From contig NPFB01000012.1 of the NCBI GenBank assembly GCA_014084085.1, positions 24,711-88,710 on the forward strand: 64,000 nucleotides of DNA, in the 5' to 3' direction. Numbering within the stretch: position 1 is the stretch's first letter; each line of letters opens with the position of its first letter. The notes under the pieces are model-generated. The model was not told the origin of the DNA. It saw nothing but the letters and a program-made list of their open reading frames with translations, and searched no databases. Position numbers and translations under genes: made by a program. The stretch comes from Hondaea fermentalgiana. Its lineage: Eukaryota > Sar > Bigyra > Thraustochytrida > Thraustochytriidae. This document shows positions 44,301 to 59,300 of the stretch, piece by piece.

Positions 44301-47300
44301 CGATCTCGGGAACAGGTTGATTGCGTTTTGGACGCATCGCAGCTTGAGATCGGGGATGTTCGCCTAGAAATAAGCTTCGATGGAGCTAACTTTGTCGCAG
44401 CCGGCCGTCTTAGTGTTCGAGGACCTGTTCAGGTGCATGGCGTGGAACCACGGAGACTCGATGCTCTCGGAGGGACGCCCCTGTTGGTTCGTGGCGAGGG
44501 ATTTATCCGTTCTGCAAACCTTCAGTGTAAAATTGGACCAAGCACTATCGTACCCGCAGACTTTGTGGACTCCGCAACGTTGCGCTGCGTCGCGCCGGCC
44601 CAACATCCCGGTCCAGCTGTGCTCTCTGTCTCTGTCAACGGCCGCGACTTCTCGGAGCCCAGCTGGTCTGCATCTGTGGAATATGCCCCATCCTTCGCAG
44701 TTGCCTCGGTCTCGCCAGCATCGGGTTCTCGCATGGGCGGCACCACGCTCACTATCACTGGAACAAATTTTGAGCTCGGCGCACCCATGTACTGTCGTTT
44801 CAAGGACGTGGATAGTGGCGACGAGGTTCGTGTTCCGGCGCAAACTGTGTCCGCTTCTCAGTTGCGCTGTATGAGTCCGGCATGGCATGGCTTGAAGACG
44901 GCGATTCTTGACATTGTTCACGCCAATGACATCTTTACGGAATCTCTCGATCGCACTACCCTTCACTTTACGTACCATGCAGACGCGCTCCCAGAGCATA
45001 TCGTTCCTGCTTTTGGCCCCGCAAGTGGTGGCTCCGAAGTACATATTTTCGGTCGTGACTTTATGTCAACCCCAAGCCTCCAGTGCATCTTCGATGGAAC
45101 GACAAAGACACCCGCGACCTTTGTCTCAACGAATGAGCTACTGTGCATTACACCACCTGTACCAGAAAGGCTTCATTTGCCAGTCACAGTGAGGATCCAG
45201 GTGACGAATGATGGAAACTCTGTGTCGTCTTCGCTCCAATACACATATGTGCCCCGTCTTCAAGTTAGCCGGGTCTTTCCTTCGTTTGTGGCGGCTGGGG
45301 TTGCCGGGGCCATTACGATCGTCGGTCAAGGGTTTCGTGACTCTACACTTATCAGCTGTCGCGTTGGGGGTCTTTCTGATGCATTTTTCACAGCAGAGTA
45401 TCTGAGTGACGAACGCATGCGGTGTTCATGGTCTCGGCTTGCGGTGCCACCTGGAGCATACGAAGTTCATGTGTCGAACAATGGACATGATTATGAGGCG
45501 ACCTCTTTTGTGGTAGAGGCCGCCGCCGAGCAACCCCAGCAAGATCGCGCCCGCATACCTATGACAGGTGGACATCGGATCCGCGTGGGGCCTTTTGCAA
45601 CGAGGCGTTTGCACGCCGCTTCTGGAATCGTCTGCGAGTTCAACAATGCTGGCTCTGCCGCCGTTCTTGACGAAGAAAACGACAACTATGTCCTTTGCTC
45701 GTCGCCCGTATTCGCTACGCCTGGGCAAATTTCGCTAAGCATTCTTGCATTGCAAGACGACGAGGCTGCCGATGAAGAGATTCTTTGGCATGCCCAAGAA
45801 AGTCTCACTGTGCATGAGCCTTTTCTTATTACCAATGTTCTGCCACGATCTTTCAGTATGGCGCACTCAACTCGGGCCCTGCTCACCTTGCTTCATGAGG
45901 TGCCGGAAGGTTCTTCCCATGACATTGAAGTGGAACTCTCGTACCCAAGTGGTGCGGTGGTATTGGTCCCTGCGACCATCGTTGGCGAACGTGAAGTAGA
46001 AGTTGACATTCCAGCAGTCCCTCTGGATGAGGCAGGAGGGGAGAACTCTCTACCCGTGAGCTTACGGCTCCGGCTCGAAGGCCATCCGGATCCGTCTCAG
46101 ACTCCAGCGCGCGCGGTGCACCGTGCGGAGCCTGTCCTGATCGCAATGAGTCCGCATATTGTCACTGCTGGTTCTTTGGTGATGCCGATCGTGTTGACGC
46201 TGGACGCCGCAGTATCCATGCACGACGATGCACGCGTCCTGTGCCGCTTTGGAGCAACCACAGTCAGTGGAACCAGACTGGGCCCGCTGCAGGCTGTGTG
46301 CGATGCTCCACCGATGGCGGCCGGCGAAACTTCAAGTGTCGAGATCTCCTTGGATGGAGAGAGATTTACGGAGAGCGGCTTTGAACTTTCCTACATTAGC
46401 AGCCTTGAGGCCTTCCACGTGTCTCCTGATCGTGTCGAAGATCGTGGAGGCAGTGAACTCGTCATTCATGGCCAGGAGTACCCTGCTGAGCTCTCTTCCA
46501 TGATGCGATGCCGATTTAGGTCCGAGAGTCAGAATCCATTGGCCGCGGCTGTCACCACGAGGGCAACTTGGATCAACGAGAATGAGATTCACTGCATTGC
46601 TCCCTCGCGCGAAGAGGCACAAGCGTTGGAGTCCTCCTTCATCGTCATCAGCTTGGTCCTGCCAACGGCTTTGCCAGGAACTTTTGTGGAGCTAACGCGA
46701 GACAATGACGAGCTTATGTTCACCTATGTTCCCACAGCAGAAGTGGTCGGCATTTGGCCTCGCAGGGGTCCCGCGCGAGGAGGGACGCTTGTTCAGGTGC
46801 ACGGAACTGGGTTCTCGGATCTGTTAGAACTCGCTTGCGTTTTCTCCCTCGAAGATGATGAAGACGCAGTCGCCGTCCATGTCCCTGCAGAATTCGTGTC
46901 GAGCAGCGAAGTGCGATGCGAGTCCCCTTCGCGAGCGTTACTTTTGTCTCACAATGCACTCGAAGCTTCGTCAAGCTCGCGTGCGGCAGTCCGTGTGTCA
47001 CCGAATGGTGCCGATCTCTCTGCTTCTCATGCCGCTTTTGTCTTCGAGATCATTGCCAAGGTTCACAAAGTTTACCCAGAGTCTGGGCCGGCACAGGCTG
47101 GCTCCACGGTGACCCTTTTTGGAGCTCACTTTGCCGACACATCCGCGTTATCGTGTCGCTTTGGCATGAGCTCACCTTCTGCCGCAGTCTACATTTCCGA
47201 CAGTGAAATTCGCTGTCAAACTCCTCTTCCACCTCACAATGGGCCGGTAGTGGTGGCAGTGACTACGAATGGAATCGACTACTCTTCGGACCTCGTCATG

Positions 47301-50300
47301 TATACCTTCACGGAACAACCTTTGGTGTTTGGGATTTCGCCTCTCAGCGGACCTCAAATCGGTGGAACGCAGGTCACCGTGACTGGAGCCAATTTTCGAG
47401 AGGGTGTAACATGTCGCTTTGGAACGACAAATGTCGAAGTCACTCGAATCGTGAGCAGCACGGAGCTTGTTTGCATTACCCCATCGGTAACAATCGACAA
47501 TATGGGTGCCACGCGCAAGGTCCAAGTCGACGTCTTCGATCAAGGCTCTCTGAATCAGAGCGAGACTGGCCTTGCACCTTCGCAGGCTACTTTTTTCCTG
47601 TATGTGCCGGAAGTGACGCTCGACAGTCTGTTCCCGCCGCATGGTCCATGCTCGGGCGGCACGCTACTGACAATCTACGGAGCTGGCATGTATCAGGACG
47701 AAAGCTTGCCACTGCCGCTCTGCAAATTTACCGTCGTGGACACCTCCCCTTTTCAAATGTACGAGGTGCCAGCCCAAGCCTTCTCAGACACGAGTATCGC
47801 GTGCGTCACGCCAAGCATTGATTCCGGGTCATGTGGCTCGCGCTCTCACGTGCTCGTCTCTGTGAGCTTTAACGGCCATGACTATGCAAGCCCTGCTCTT
47901 TCATATGTGTTTGTCCCCGATCCAATTCCTCATCGGCTCTCCACGGCAAGAGGTCCTGCTCAAGGCGGCTCCGTAGTACGCGTATTTGGGGAAAACTTTG
48001 TTCGTTCTCCCCTCACGTCGTGTCGCATTGGTGACGATGTTATCCAGGCCAACTACATTTCTCCTTCTGGCGAGTTCATCGACTGCACGACTCCAGCAGA
48101 CAGGCAGGAGGTGAATGAGGTCCAAGAAATTTTTGTGACGACCACAAGCGAGCCCAATGCGACGACCTATGGGATTTTTCTCTCGTCCTTGCCGGCTCAG
48201 GAGGAGATTCAGCGTTTCGCTCTCCATGCTTGGGGTGAAGACTCCGTTTCTGGAGCAGTAGCAGAGGTTCAGGTTGTTCATGTGCGCGGTGGCGGGCCTA
48301 TCCAGGGTACCTTTACTCTCTCCTTTCGTGGCGAGACGACAGTTGCGCTTCCCTACGACGCGTCTGCCGAGGGCGTGACGGACGCTCTTAACGCACTTGA
48401 GGAGATTGAAGGAGTCATTGTTGAGCGAAGCGCCAATGCAAATTATTTTGCATGGACAGTGACGTTTGAAGGGAATGCAGGCGACCTGGAACCTATTCTT
48501 ACAGACAGCTCTGGGCTCTCAGGTCTCGCCAATGATGACACTGTCATGGAAGTCACGGAGCTTCGCGCGGGGACTTCTGCCGCAATTAGCTCGGGCACTT
48601 TTGCACTCGGCCTTAACGGTAGCGTGCAGACGTTGCCATTCGATGCCAGCGCCACTGATTTCCAGCAAGCACTGGAGACTCTTCATGGAGTGGCCGACAT
48701 CACAGTGGCACGCTCCGCAGCGCCAGACCGCAACGGCGCGTACACATGGGAGGCCACGTTTCCAGGCACTCTCGCTTATGAACTTGCAAGTGTCGATGTT
48801 ACAGGGCTCGCTCCGGCCACGGCCGTTGCCTGTGCGTACGAGCGCGAGCAAATGGGTAGTACGCCAGGGGGGAGCTTCGTACTGTCTTTTGCTGGAAATG
48901 AAACGCGGACACTTGATGTCACGTCAACGTCAAGCGAAATCGAAGTCGCCCTCCGCGAGGACGTCGAGCTCAATGCCACAGTCAGCGAGACAGTAATCGC
49001 AAACTCTTCGCTCTGGGAGAAGCGCATCATCCTCACTTTCGACGATCTCGAGGGCGTCCCGCTCGAGCTCGGTGTTGACATCACGGGTGTCACCGGCACA
49101 GAGTCTGCCTTTCGCGTGATAGATATGGCTCGAGGCGCCCAGCGCCTCGGGGGAACCTTTCGAGTCGGATATGAAGGTGCGTGGTCTCCCCAGCTTTCGT
49201 TTTCGACATTGACTGCGTCTGACCTGGCCACAACACTGCAAAGTTTGCCAACGGTCGGTACCGTCCGTGTGTCTGAAATACTTCGCGAGGAGGACGCGTT
49301 CGCTCGTTGGAGAATTACATTTACGTCCCGAGGATCTCCGGCAAACATCGGTCCCTTGCCGCTGCTGGACGTCGAGTCTGACTTTGGCGTTGGGACCAAC
49401 TTTTATTTGCGCGCCAACAGAATTCAAGCCGGTTGCTGTTCATTGTCTGTCACGATTGATGGACAGCAATTTTCAGACACCCTTGCCTATCGCTATGATT
49501 GGCATCCTCAGGTGGCTTCTCTCTCGCCGCAGTATGGGTCTCCTCACGGCAAAACACTCTTGTCGATCCATGGTTCAGGCTTTTATGAGGCTCAAGCTAT
49601 TTCCTGCGTCTTTGACGGGACGCTTGAGTCGCCGGCGAGATTTGTGAATGAGTCGATGCTTGCTTGCGTGACGCCTCCTTTATCCGCTCTTCAAGATGCA
49701 AACCTTACGCTTGCGGGCCAGCGCGACGTGCACGTCACCGTACGTTATCCGCTTGACCATGCCGAAACGCACGAGTCGCAGACCTTTGCAACGTTCAAGT
49801 TTTCATTGCCACTTCATATCCAGACCATCCAACCACCTCGGGGAAGTCTTCGCGGCGGTGTCGTTTTACGCGTGACTCTCGAACACAATATTACGCTCGA
49901 TGAAGTCGATCATGCCGCTTGCGTTTTCGAGACAAATCCTCTTGAGACTGTGGCGGCGACGCGAGAAAGCGCAAGGTCTCTTGCGTGCTTGGTCCCTTCG
50001 CATGCCCCAGGTCTCGTGGCTGTTCGGGTCACGCTGAATGGTCACGATCTTTCAAAAAATGCGGCATTCTTTCAGTATGAGGAGGCTGTTCGTGTTCACA
50101 GTCTGAGCGTGACAAGCGGATCCCGCGCAGGAGGAACATTGATACACGTCTATGGCTCTAACATTCCTCGTTCCGAGGAGCTGTCATGTGACTTTGGGGA
50201 CCGCGGTATGGCTCCTGCGATGTGGCATGCCTCGAGTCAAGCCTCGTGTGTGCTTCCGGGTCCTTCGGGTATCGATCTCTCTACGAATGATCGCGTACTC

Positions 50301-53300
50301 GTGCGCACGACGAGCCGAGTCGAAGATCTCAGTTTCGGGCAACAAACCTTTTCCATGTACTCTGCCGTTTCCGAAGTGGAAGCAGCCACGGGATGTGCGA
50401 CATTCAATGTCAACCGCACGTACTACAACGGCACTGAGATGTCGTGGCTGGCGGAGACAAGCTGTGCCGCGGCTCTTGTTGCTAGCGCTAGCTCTACCCT
50501 TGGCGTTGAGGTCCTCGCGAGCGACACTGTTCTGGTAGCTCTCACGTCGAACGGTGTTGAATTTTCGAACCCGATGGAGTTCACAGTCTTTGATGCGCCG
50601 ACAGTGACAAACGTGGAACCAATCTCTGCACCGCTACAAGGTGGCACGGTAGTGACCCTCTCCTTGGATATTGATGGCTCGCAACTAGATATCTCTTGCT
50701 GGTTTGGCGATCGAAGGGTCCTCGGCGTGATTGTAAACGGTGGAACTGCTGTGGAGTGCGTTGCGCCATTGATGGAGCGCGTTCAGGATGTGACGCTTCG
50801 TTTGTCCGCAAATGGAGGTGTTGACTTTCTCGCTGGTGCCACCGTCTTCACCTACGAGAACACCGTTCCGGCCACGATTTTCGCTGTCGAACCTCTCTCC
50901 GGTCCTGCCTCCGGAGGCACTCGAGTGGTTCTGAGCGGACAAGGAATCGCCCATCTTGGTCTTGGAGGTCAGGTTACATATTGCCTTTTCTCAAGTGGAA
51001 ACGAGGTGGTCACTACAGAAGCTGTTGCGAGTGGGTCGGATGGGCTGGCATTAGAGTGCCAAAGCCCTCGTCGCAGTGAGTTTTCGTCCATGCCAAGATT
51101 TGTCTCACTTGACGTTGGCGTCGGCGAGCAGCGGCAAATTCTTACTGCTTCGCACATGAAGTTCGTGTATGACGACGACGTGGTGATCCAAGCGATCAAT
51201 CCGCCGCAGGGTATGCGCTTAGGCGGCTCTGATATTCTCGTGCGGGCTGGACCCATTCCAGAGGCAAGGAGGGGCATGGACGGACAGTTGCTTTGTCGCA
51301 TCGGATCCGAAACTGTTAATGCCGAGCTTGTTGAACCTGGAGATATTGCTACATTGCGCTGTGCAATCCCTGAGAGAAGTTCCGATCCTCATGTGGAATC
51401 GGTTTGGTTTGACGGCCCTCGGCCTCGCCACCGCGTCGAGCGCATCGAGATTCGAGCACCTGCTCCCAGTGCCGAAGAAGGCATCATCACTCTTGAAGGC
51501 AACGTGGTGGAGTCAGACATCCAAGTCGTCACCATGGCTGGACCGGATACGCCTGGGACGTTCAAGCTGTCAACAACCCTTGAGGCTGCGGATCGCACAA
51601 AAGTCATTGCCGTAGAAACGTCTGCGAGTGCCGTGTATCCTGAAGCCCACCTGCTAGCAGTGGAAGCAAACATTGAAACACAGCAAACAGTTGCGACGAT
51701 GGCGTTTCATGTAGTCCCCGAGGCTGTGGTGTTCGAGGTGCAGACACTGACGATGGCTGCGACCTCGGGTCTCACCGGTACTTTCACCCTGGCTTGGAAT
51801 GGAACAAGCTCAATGGCTACCCTCGCGGCTGAGTGCTCGGCCGAAGATGTTCGAGCCGCACTGGCGGCGATAGCGGGGCTTGAGAATGTGCAAGTGAGTC
51901 TCAATATGCTGTCGAGCGTCGCAGGCTTTCGCCGCGACTGGGCCATCACGTTTCCTCTCATCACCTCGTCCTCTCCAGTTCCGCTCATTACAGTTGAAGA
52001 CGGTCTGCTGGAGGGCGTCGGTCTGATGACTCGTGTCGAGCGTTTTGTTGCCCAAGCAGCGAATGAGTTGCAACTTCTCCGCATCAGCCGCGTGGCCGAT
52101 GACGTAACAGTATCCCTTAGCGAGAGCACTTCAACTCTCCGCCTCGCAAACGCGGACCTGACGGATGTAAACAAGGTGCTAGCGTGGTTGGAAAGTGTAC
52201 CGGCCTTTGGGTCTGGGCAGGTGAGCATTGTGGCGTCTGCGGCAGCCTCGGATGGAAACTTTGCAGCATACGAGGTAAGCTTTGATGGGGTGAATGGCGA
52301 CTTTCCGCCCTTGAAACTTTCCGATGCAGTTTCAGAGGTGGAAGAACTTCGCAACGGGACGAGCGAGATTCTCGGCGGGCTGGTTGAAGTTGAGGTAACC
52401 ACCAACGCTGGTTTCTCGAATCTCGTTTCAATCAACTTGGACGTCTACCGGGCGGATGAGCTGAGCCAAGAACTCGCAGACGCTTTTCCAGAGTACAGCT
52501 CAGATCTCTTTTCAATCTCAGTGGACCGTAGCTCGTCTGGCATGGGTAGAAACGGGGCTCGAATCCTGACCATCCGTCTCCCCCCATACTTTGATATCGC
52601 ACTTGCATCCACAGAGGCCATGCATGGAACAGGTGTCACGATTTCAACAACAGTGGAAACGGGCCTCGCCGCAGATTCGGGCACATTTCAGTTCCGTATC
52701 GTGTGGCCAGCAAACCTTGGATTCTCATCATTCTCAGGGACGCTAGCAGTCGACGCTTCAGCAGCAGATGTGACAGCAGAAATTCTTGCGTTAGAACCTA
52801 ACTTCCCGCTCGGCCAAGTTGTAGAGGTGGATACAGGCCCGTTCCGGTACGCTTGGCGAATCGAGCTTGATACGCCTGACATGGCATATTCCAGCACGGA
52901 TCCGCACCACTTTGAGATTGACGATAGTGGTCTCATTGGGTTTTCTGCTTCTGCGATTCTCGAACGCAGCGCCAAATTCAACGAGGTGCAGGAAATTGCC
53001 ACTGATACGGCGTCCGTCAATGGGCGTCTCTCTGGTGTCTTTGCTCTCACGCTGGGCGAAGCATATGGGAGGGTACGTGGACTTGCATACGATGCCAGTG
53101 CCGCTGAGGTACAGGATGCCATCCACACGCAAGCGCCGCTCATGGGGGCCGTGTCAGTGTCACGTACAGATCTGACCCGGACGCGCTATGCGTGGACGGT
53201 CACCTTTTTAGAGCTTGCGGGGACACTGCCCAGATTCCAAGTCGACACATCCTCTCTGCACTCCAGTATACCTGGCGACGAGGCACTTGTCACCGTGCGG

Positions 53301-56300
53301 AAAGTTCAGCGAGGCGAAGGAGAACCTCTCTATGGCGCATTTACGCTCCGCTGTCTGCACTGCGCTCCTGGCGTTCAGGAAACGTTCATCCCGTTTGATG
53401 CGAGCGCGGCGGAGTTCCGCGATGGTGCAAACGAGTTGCTGTCTCGAGGCGGGTCGCTTTCGTCCATCAGCGAAGTTTCTGTAAGCAGCCCTGACCTGAA
53501 TGGAGCTCGCGCATGGATGGTGACCTTCGCAGCCGGCAAGGACGATGCTCTACCTCCCGATCTCGAAGTACGTCTTGGGTCGTTGGGCGGTTCAGGAGCA
53601 AACGTTGACCTCCGTGTCGAAACCGCCGCAAGTGTCGCCGAGGTTCAGTCGATCAGTGTCCCGTTGACCTTGTCGGGCTCAGCAAGCTGTCTGGCAAATG
53701 GCGGGTCTTTCAGCTTTGCTTTTGCAACGAGCCCGGGCGACATGGCCTCTCTGATCGCTGACGCTCTCGGAACCGACGAGACAGTGAGCGTGAGTCGCGC
53801 GGATGGCGCCAGCGAGCGGATCTGGCGTGTGACATTTCAAGACCGCGTCGGAGACGTGCCTGATACGCTCCTCGCCTGTTCAAACCCAAGTTTTAATGTC
53901 GCCACGCAGGTGCAGGGAACAGGCACTCCTTTGGGCGGCACATTCTATCTTCGGCACGATGGCATGGTCTCTAGCGACCTTGCCTTTGATGCAAGCGCTG
54001 CTGAGGTCGAAGCCGCTCTAGGTGAGCTGGGAATTGACGTTCTCGCTGTGGCACGATCGACTAGTGCTGACTTCAATGGTGGGCTGGCATGGGAAGTTAC
54101 TCTGGGTCGTAACGTGGCTCCTGAGCCCGTTTACGCGGGAAGTCTAACCGGAACAAACGCACGAGCATATTGGGCTGCGGTCGAACCTTTTCTCGAGCCT
54201 CGCAACGAGACCTTTTCACTTGTCTTTCAAGACCAGTACACGATCGCTCTGAACGCGACTTCGACGGCGGCAGATGTGGGTGCTGCTCTCGAGGACCTCG
54301 AAAGCATTGAGTCCGTCAATGTTGTCCGATCTGATGATTTTGCAGATGGTCGTGTAACCTGGGCAGTGACCTTTGTCCCATACGCGAACGGCGAATTTAC
54401 GCTGCAGTATGGCGAGCAAGATGAGTTGAGCGCGCTTGGCAATCCTTCTTATATTTCAATCCTGAAAACTCAAGCAGGCACGAATGGACCAGAAGGCTCC
54501 TTCGAACTTAACGTACAGGGTGGAGCGGCTAATCAGGCTATTGAAATCCAAGTTGGAGCCGCATCGTCTAGCGCTGCCCTTTCTAGTGTTACTGCTGCTC
54601 TGGAGACGCTGTACCCCGATGCGACGCCCGGATCGCTGCAAGTTGTCCAGGATGGCCCAGATGAGAGTGGACGCGTGGAATGGGCGTACGAGCTGACTCT
54701 CGACCCCTTATCGTCTACGCTATTCAGCGGCCTCACGGCAACCTCGACCACTGTCACGGTAACCACCTCTCGTACTTCCAGCGCTGAGCGCGCGTTATCC
54801 GGGTCATTTCGTCTTTTCTGGGTTGATGACTCGAGCGATATTACCAGCGACCTTGACCTCAGTATCGATGCAGACGGACTCATTTCCGAGCTCGAAGCCT
54901 TTGCAAACATTGCTTCCGTTTCGGTAACAAAAGAGCAAAGTGAGAGGAGCGATGACGGTATTTCTGTGGACACCGTTTTTGCGTGGGAGGTAACTTTCGC
55001 ACCGCGCGCAGACGGCGCAAGAAGTAACGGGCTGCTGGGTATCGACGACGCGACGCTTGAGGGGCCATCATCGACGGCTGCGGAGATCATCGTGGCTGAA
55101 CTCGAGACGGTGAACGAGGAACAGACAATCACGCTCGTTCCGACCGGGGCATCCTTGACCGGAGACTTTCTCATTGGCGTGCCGGGCACCTGGCTTGGTT
55201 CCCAAGACCAAGCTGTCGTGGAGTGGACAAGTACAATTGCAGCAACTGCATCAGCTGAAGACGTTGGGAGCGCGCTTGCCGAGGTTTTTGTCAGAAACGG
55301 TTTGACATCACCATCCGTCTCGGTATCGGCGTCTGGACTCTTTGCCTGGCGTGTTGTGGCTCTCGAAACCGTCGTTGGCAACCTTGACCCGCTCCTTGTT
55401 GACGATGCGGGGTTGGTAGGCCTCGACTCGTTCTCTGTGAATGAGGATATCAATGGAACATCAGAGAGCATGAGCGGTACCGTTGGGCTTGTAGTGCGCG
55501 GTCCGTGCTATGAGGATGGAGCATGCCGCGTCCGTACGCTTGGTCTAGGTGTCGCATCTGATACCACCGCAGATGACCTTCGTGCAAGTCTTGCAGCTCT
55601 TGACGACTCCTGGTTGCACGACGTGCAAGTGTCACTGGACGCCAATACAACAACAGGAGATCGCGAGTGGAAGGTTACATTCATGGACGGTGGGCCATTT
55701 CAGCGTCTTTACGTGGACGAGGATACTACCACGCTCGTAGGTTCCCGTGCTCGCGTACGTGTCGATGAAGAGGGCGCCGAGGCACCGGTCGGCGTTGTGA
55801 CAGTTGACGTGTCCGTGAACGGTCAAGACTTTACGGCAAGCAATGTCCAGTACGAGTACCTTGAGCTACCTGTTGTACACGGCGTGTATCCAAATCACGG
55901 GTCAATCGAAGGTGGGACACTGGTGCTGGTCATAGGCGATAACCTGGCAGTACCTGATGCCAGTGATCGGCAGCTCTCGTGCAAGTTTGGCGACACCGCG
56001 CCCACGGAAGCGTACGCGGTGAATGCGTCATGCGTGTATTGCGTGACCCCGGCAGTTGGATGGGAAGGCCCGCGTACGGTGATGATTGGAGTTCGTGGCG
56101 CTGCTTTCTATTCGGCACGGGACGTCAACTTTACCTACTTTGAGCCGCTGCAAGTAGACGAGCTCTCGCCATTGCTCGCCCCACTTGGTGAGAACGTCGT
56201 GCTTCAAGTCCGCGGCTCTGGCTTTGTCCCGACAGATGAACTTGTCTGCCGTTTCCAGATTGTACAAGAAGGACTGAAAGCCGAGGACGACGATGTGGGT

Positions 56301-59300
56301 CCACTTGTGGTATCTGCGGCCTGGATCGACGCATATGAGCTACGCTGCACTCTCCCAGCGACGGCGTTTGAGAATCCTGCGCGTATTCGCGTGGAGGTGT
56401 CGGCCAATGCGATGGATTTTGTCACGGCCCCTGTACACGTCGTTCTCTTTACGAAGCCAACCGTGACAAGCATATCTCCGCGAAGCGGGCCTGCTGAGCG
56501 TCCGGGGTCGCAATTGACCCTTCGTGGCTCTGGATTCGTAAACGCGCCGAGTCTTGTCTGTCGCTTCGACGAGGAGCTCGTTGTTCCTGCCACTTTTGTC
56601 AACGCCGAAGAGATTCGGTGTCTGACGCCTGTCTTGGAGCTTCCTCTCGACTATTTCCCGCTCCGGCGACACACGCACGATGACGGAACAGCGCTTTTCC
56701 CTAACGCTCATTACTTTCCGCTGTACCTGTCGCGCCTGGTTGACGTCGAAACGAGCGTGAATGGCGCGGACTTTCATCGAACTGGTTTTCGCTTTCTTTA
56801 CACGCAAGAGGCCACCGTCACGAGTACAATTCCAGGAGCGGCCTTCGTGGGGACGGCGTCCGGTCTCACGCTCTTTGTGTCGGGCACCGGGTTTGTGAAC
56901 TCGACAGACTTGACGTGCCGCCTTGGGCATGAGACAGCACGTGCGTTGTACCTTGCACCAACGCTGTTGTCTTGTCATATTCCGTCAAGTCCCGACGCCG
57001 ATCCGTCTACGGGTCTGGGACGCGACCTGATTGTGGCTGTCGCAAACAACGGGCAAGACTTTTCGACTGATTTCGTTACCTTTCACAGCCTTGGGCGCTG
57101 CCCGGGCGGCATGTACTGCCCAAATGCAGTGCAGGCTCTTCGCTGCCCTCCAGGCGCCTACTGTCCGGGTGCTGGCAATGGAAACTTTACCCTTTGTCCG
57201 AAGGGCACCTACCAGCCGATGCCTGCAACCGAAGGTTGCCTTCGGTGCCCAATTGGCTACGCGTGCCCCGAAGAAGGCATGCGTGTACCCCGCCTTTGCC
57301 CGGCAGGTTTTGTATGTGATGTCACCGGAACCGAGGAGCCCCGGCAGCCTTGCCCAGAAGGCCACTTTTGCTTGGAGGGCACGGCCACTACAGCGACGAC
57401 ATGTGGTGACCCATCTATCCTGTCAAGCGAGCTGACCCCGGGCAGGCGACTCAGCGAACTAAGTGGTACTCTTCGGCGGCATCGCGCTCCGCTTGGCGGC
57501 GACTTTGTGCTCGGCGCGAGATCCACGGCGTGCTGGAGCAATGCGACGGAAGACTTTGGCCTGCAGGTATCGAGCTACCCAGCCAGGTTTTGGGCGGAAC
57601 GCCATCTCTTACCTCTCGACCCAGACGCTCCCTTTGTCCCGATGCGCGGTCGCTTCTGCCTCGATGATAGCTGCCTGCGTCTTAGTGATGCGGATGCAAT
57701 GCGCGTTACGGACTATGCCTTCCAGTACTCGAACTTCAATCTGCGGCGCCCGGTCCCCTGCCCCGCCGGAATGTACTGTGCGCCCGGCACCGCCGTTGGG
57801 GAGAGCCACATGAAGAACGTGACAACACCGCAGCCATGTTTCGAGAATATGTACTGCCCCGAAGGCAGCGCCTCGCCTCAGGGCGCAGGGGACTGTCCAC
57901 CGGGATTCTACTGCCCTTTTGGTACAAGGCTGACGTGCCCTGTGGGTACGTATTGTCCTCGGAGTGGCATGGACACGCCGCTCCCTTGCCCGCCAACGAC
58001 CTTTAACAGCATGGTCGGTCAGACGACTTGCACTGCGTGCCCGCCGGGGTACTTTTGCCCGGGATTTGGCCGCGTTGACCCAGCAAGCTGCCCTCCCGGA
58101 TTTGTGTGCTCGCAAAGCGGTCTTGAGCGTCCAGACACGCGCTGCCCTGCAGGTTTCTACTGCTCGAATGGCACGATGACTTCGGATGTCTTTCGCAATG
58201 ATACCACATTGCGCCCGTACCCGTGCCAACCGGGCACTTACTGTCCTGGAGGCGTGGGCTATGACGAGCTGCTCGAGGGTGACTATCTGTATGCGCAACC
58301 CTGCGCACAAGGTTTCTACTGCGAATTGGGCTCAACGTCCCCCAAGGGATCTGGCTTGTGCCCCAAGGGCTTTTACTGCCCCAAGAACGCATCAGTACCA
58401 ATTCCCACGGACCCTGGTGAGTTCGCGTACCTCGAAGGTACAGTTCAAGCTGCAAAATGTCTTCCCGGCTACTATGCGCCGACCATCGAAACCGTCTCAT
58501 GCTACCCGTGTCCTGCAGGTACGGAGTGTGTGAACGACGGTACCTCGGAGGCTCTAATCTGCCCCCCGGGAACCTACAAAACGATGACACAACCTGGCGA
58601 GAGTGTTGTGTGCCGAGGCTGTCCCGCTGGAACATGGTCCAAAAACTGGGAACTTCGAGATAGCGATGAATGCACGATTTGTCCCCCGGGCGTAACGTGT
58701 CCAATGGATGGAATGTCGTTTCCTTGTTCGTACGATGACCTTCCAACCCCATACACGCCGACAGGTCTCAGCGAGTCGCAATACAAGTGTCTGAACAAGG
58801 GCACCAACTTTTACTATGGGTACTTGGAATGGCCAATCGACGCTCGCGGCCGCGGACCGAACTTGGTCGACTCTGACAAGGTACAAGGAAGCGAGGAAAT
58901 TATTCTGGACGCGGACGGAAACGAAGTCACGGTGACTGTACAGTGTTACAGCAATGCACAACCCGAGGGAAGCAAGGTCTACCAGCGATTCCGCGATTTT
59001 CACGGCCCGCGGTACGAAATTCAATCCGGCGGTGTGTACCATCAAGGATACGGAGATGGCACGTACGAAGGCTACTTTGGGCGTGGCTCGCTCTTTATCG
59101 AGCAACCGGTGTCAGCTACCTATTATGCGTCTCGAAACTGCACGCCGGGGTACTTTCAGTACAATGCCAGCACTCGTTCAGACGACTGGGTGGTTGGCAC
59201 GTGCGAGGCGGATCTCATTTGCGCCTACACAAACAAAGCGGAGGCGCAACCTTGTAACGAGGGCTATATTTGCGGTCAAGGCACAAATGCTGTGAACGCA

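Noticed and set aside
57609..58752. Cys-poor/Arg-rich - strand frames of 230-250 residues opposite the Cys-rich region
   Set aside because: Antisense of the C-P-x-G-x-Y-C repeats; the periodic composition comes from the repeat itself.
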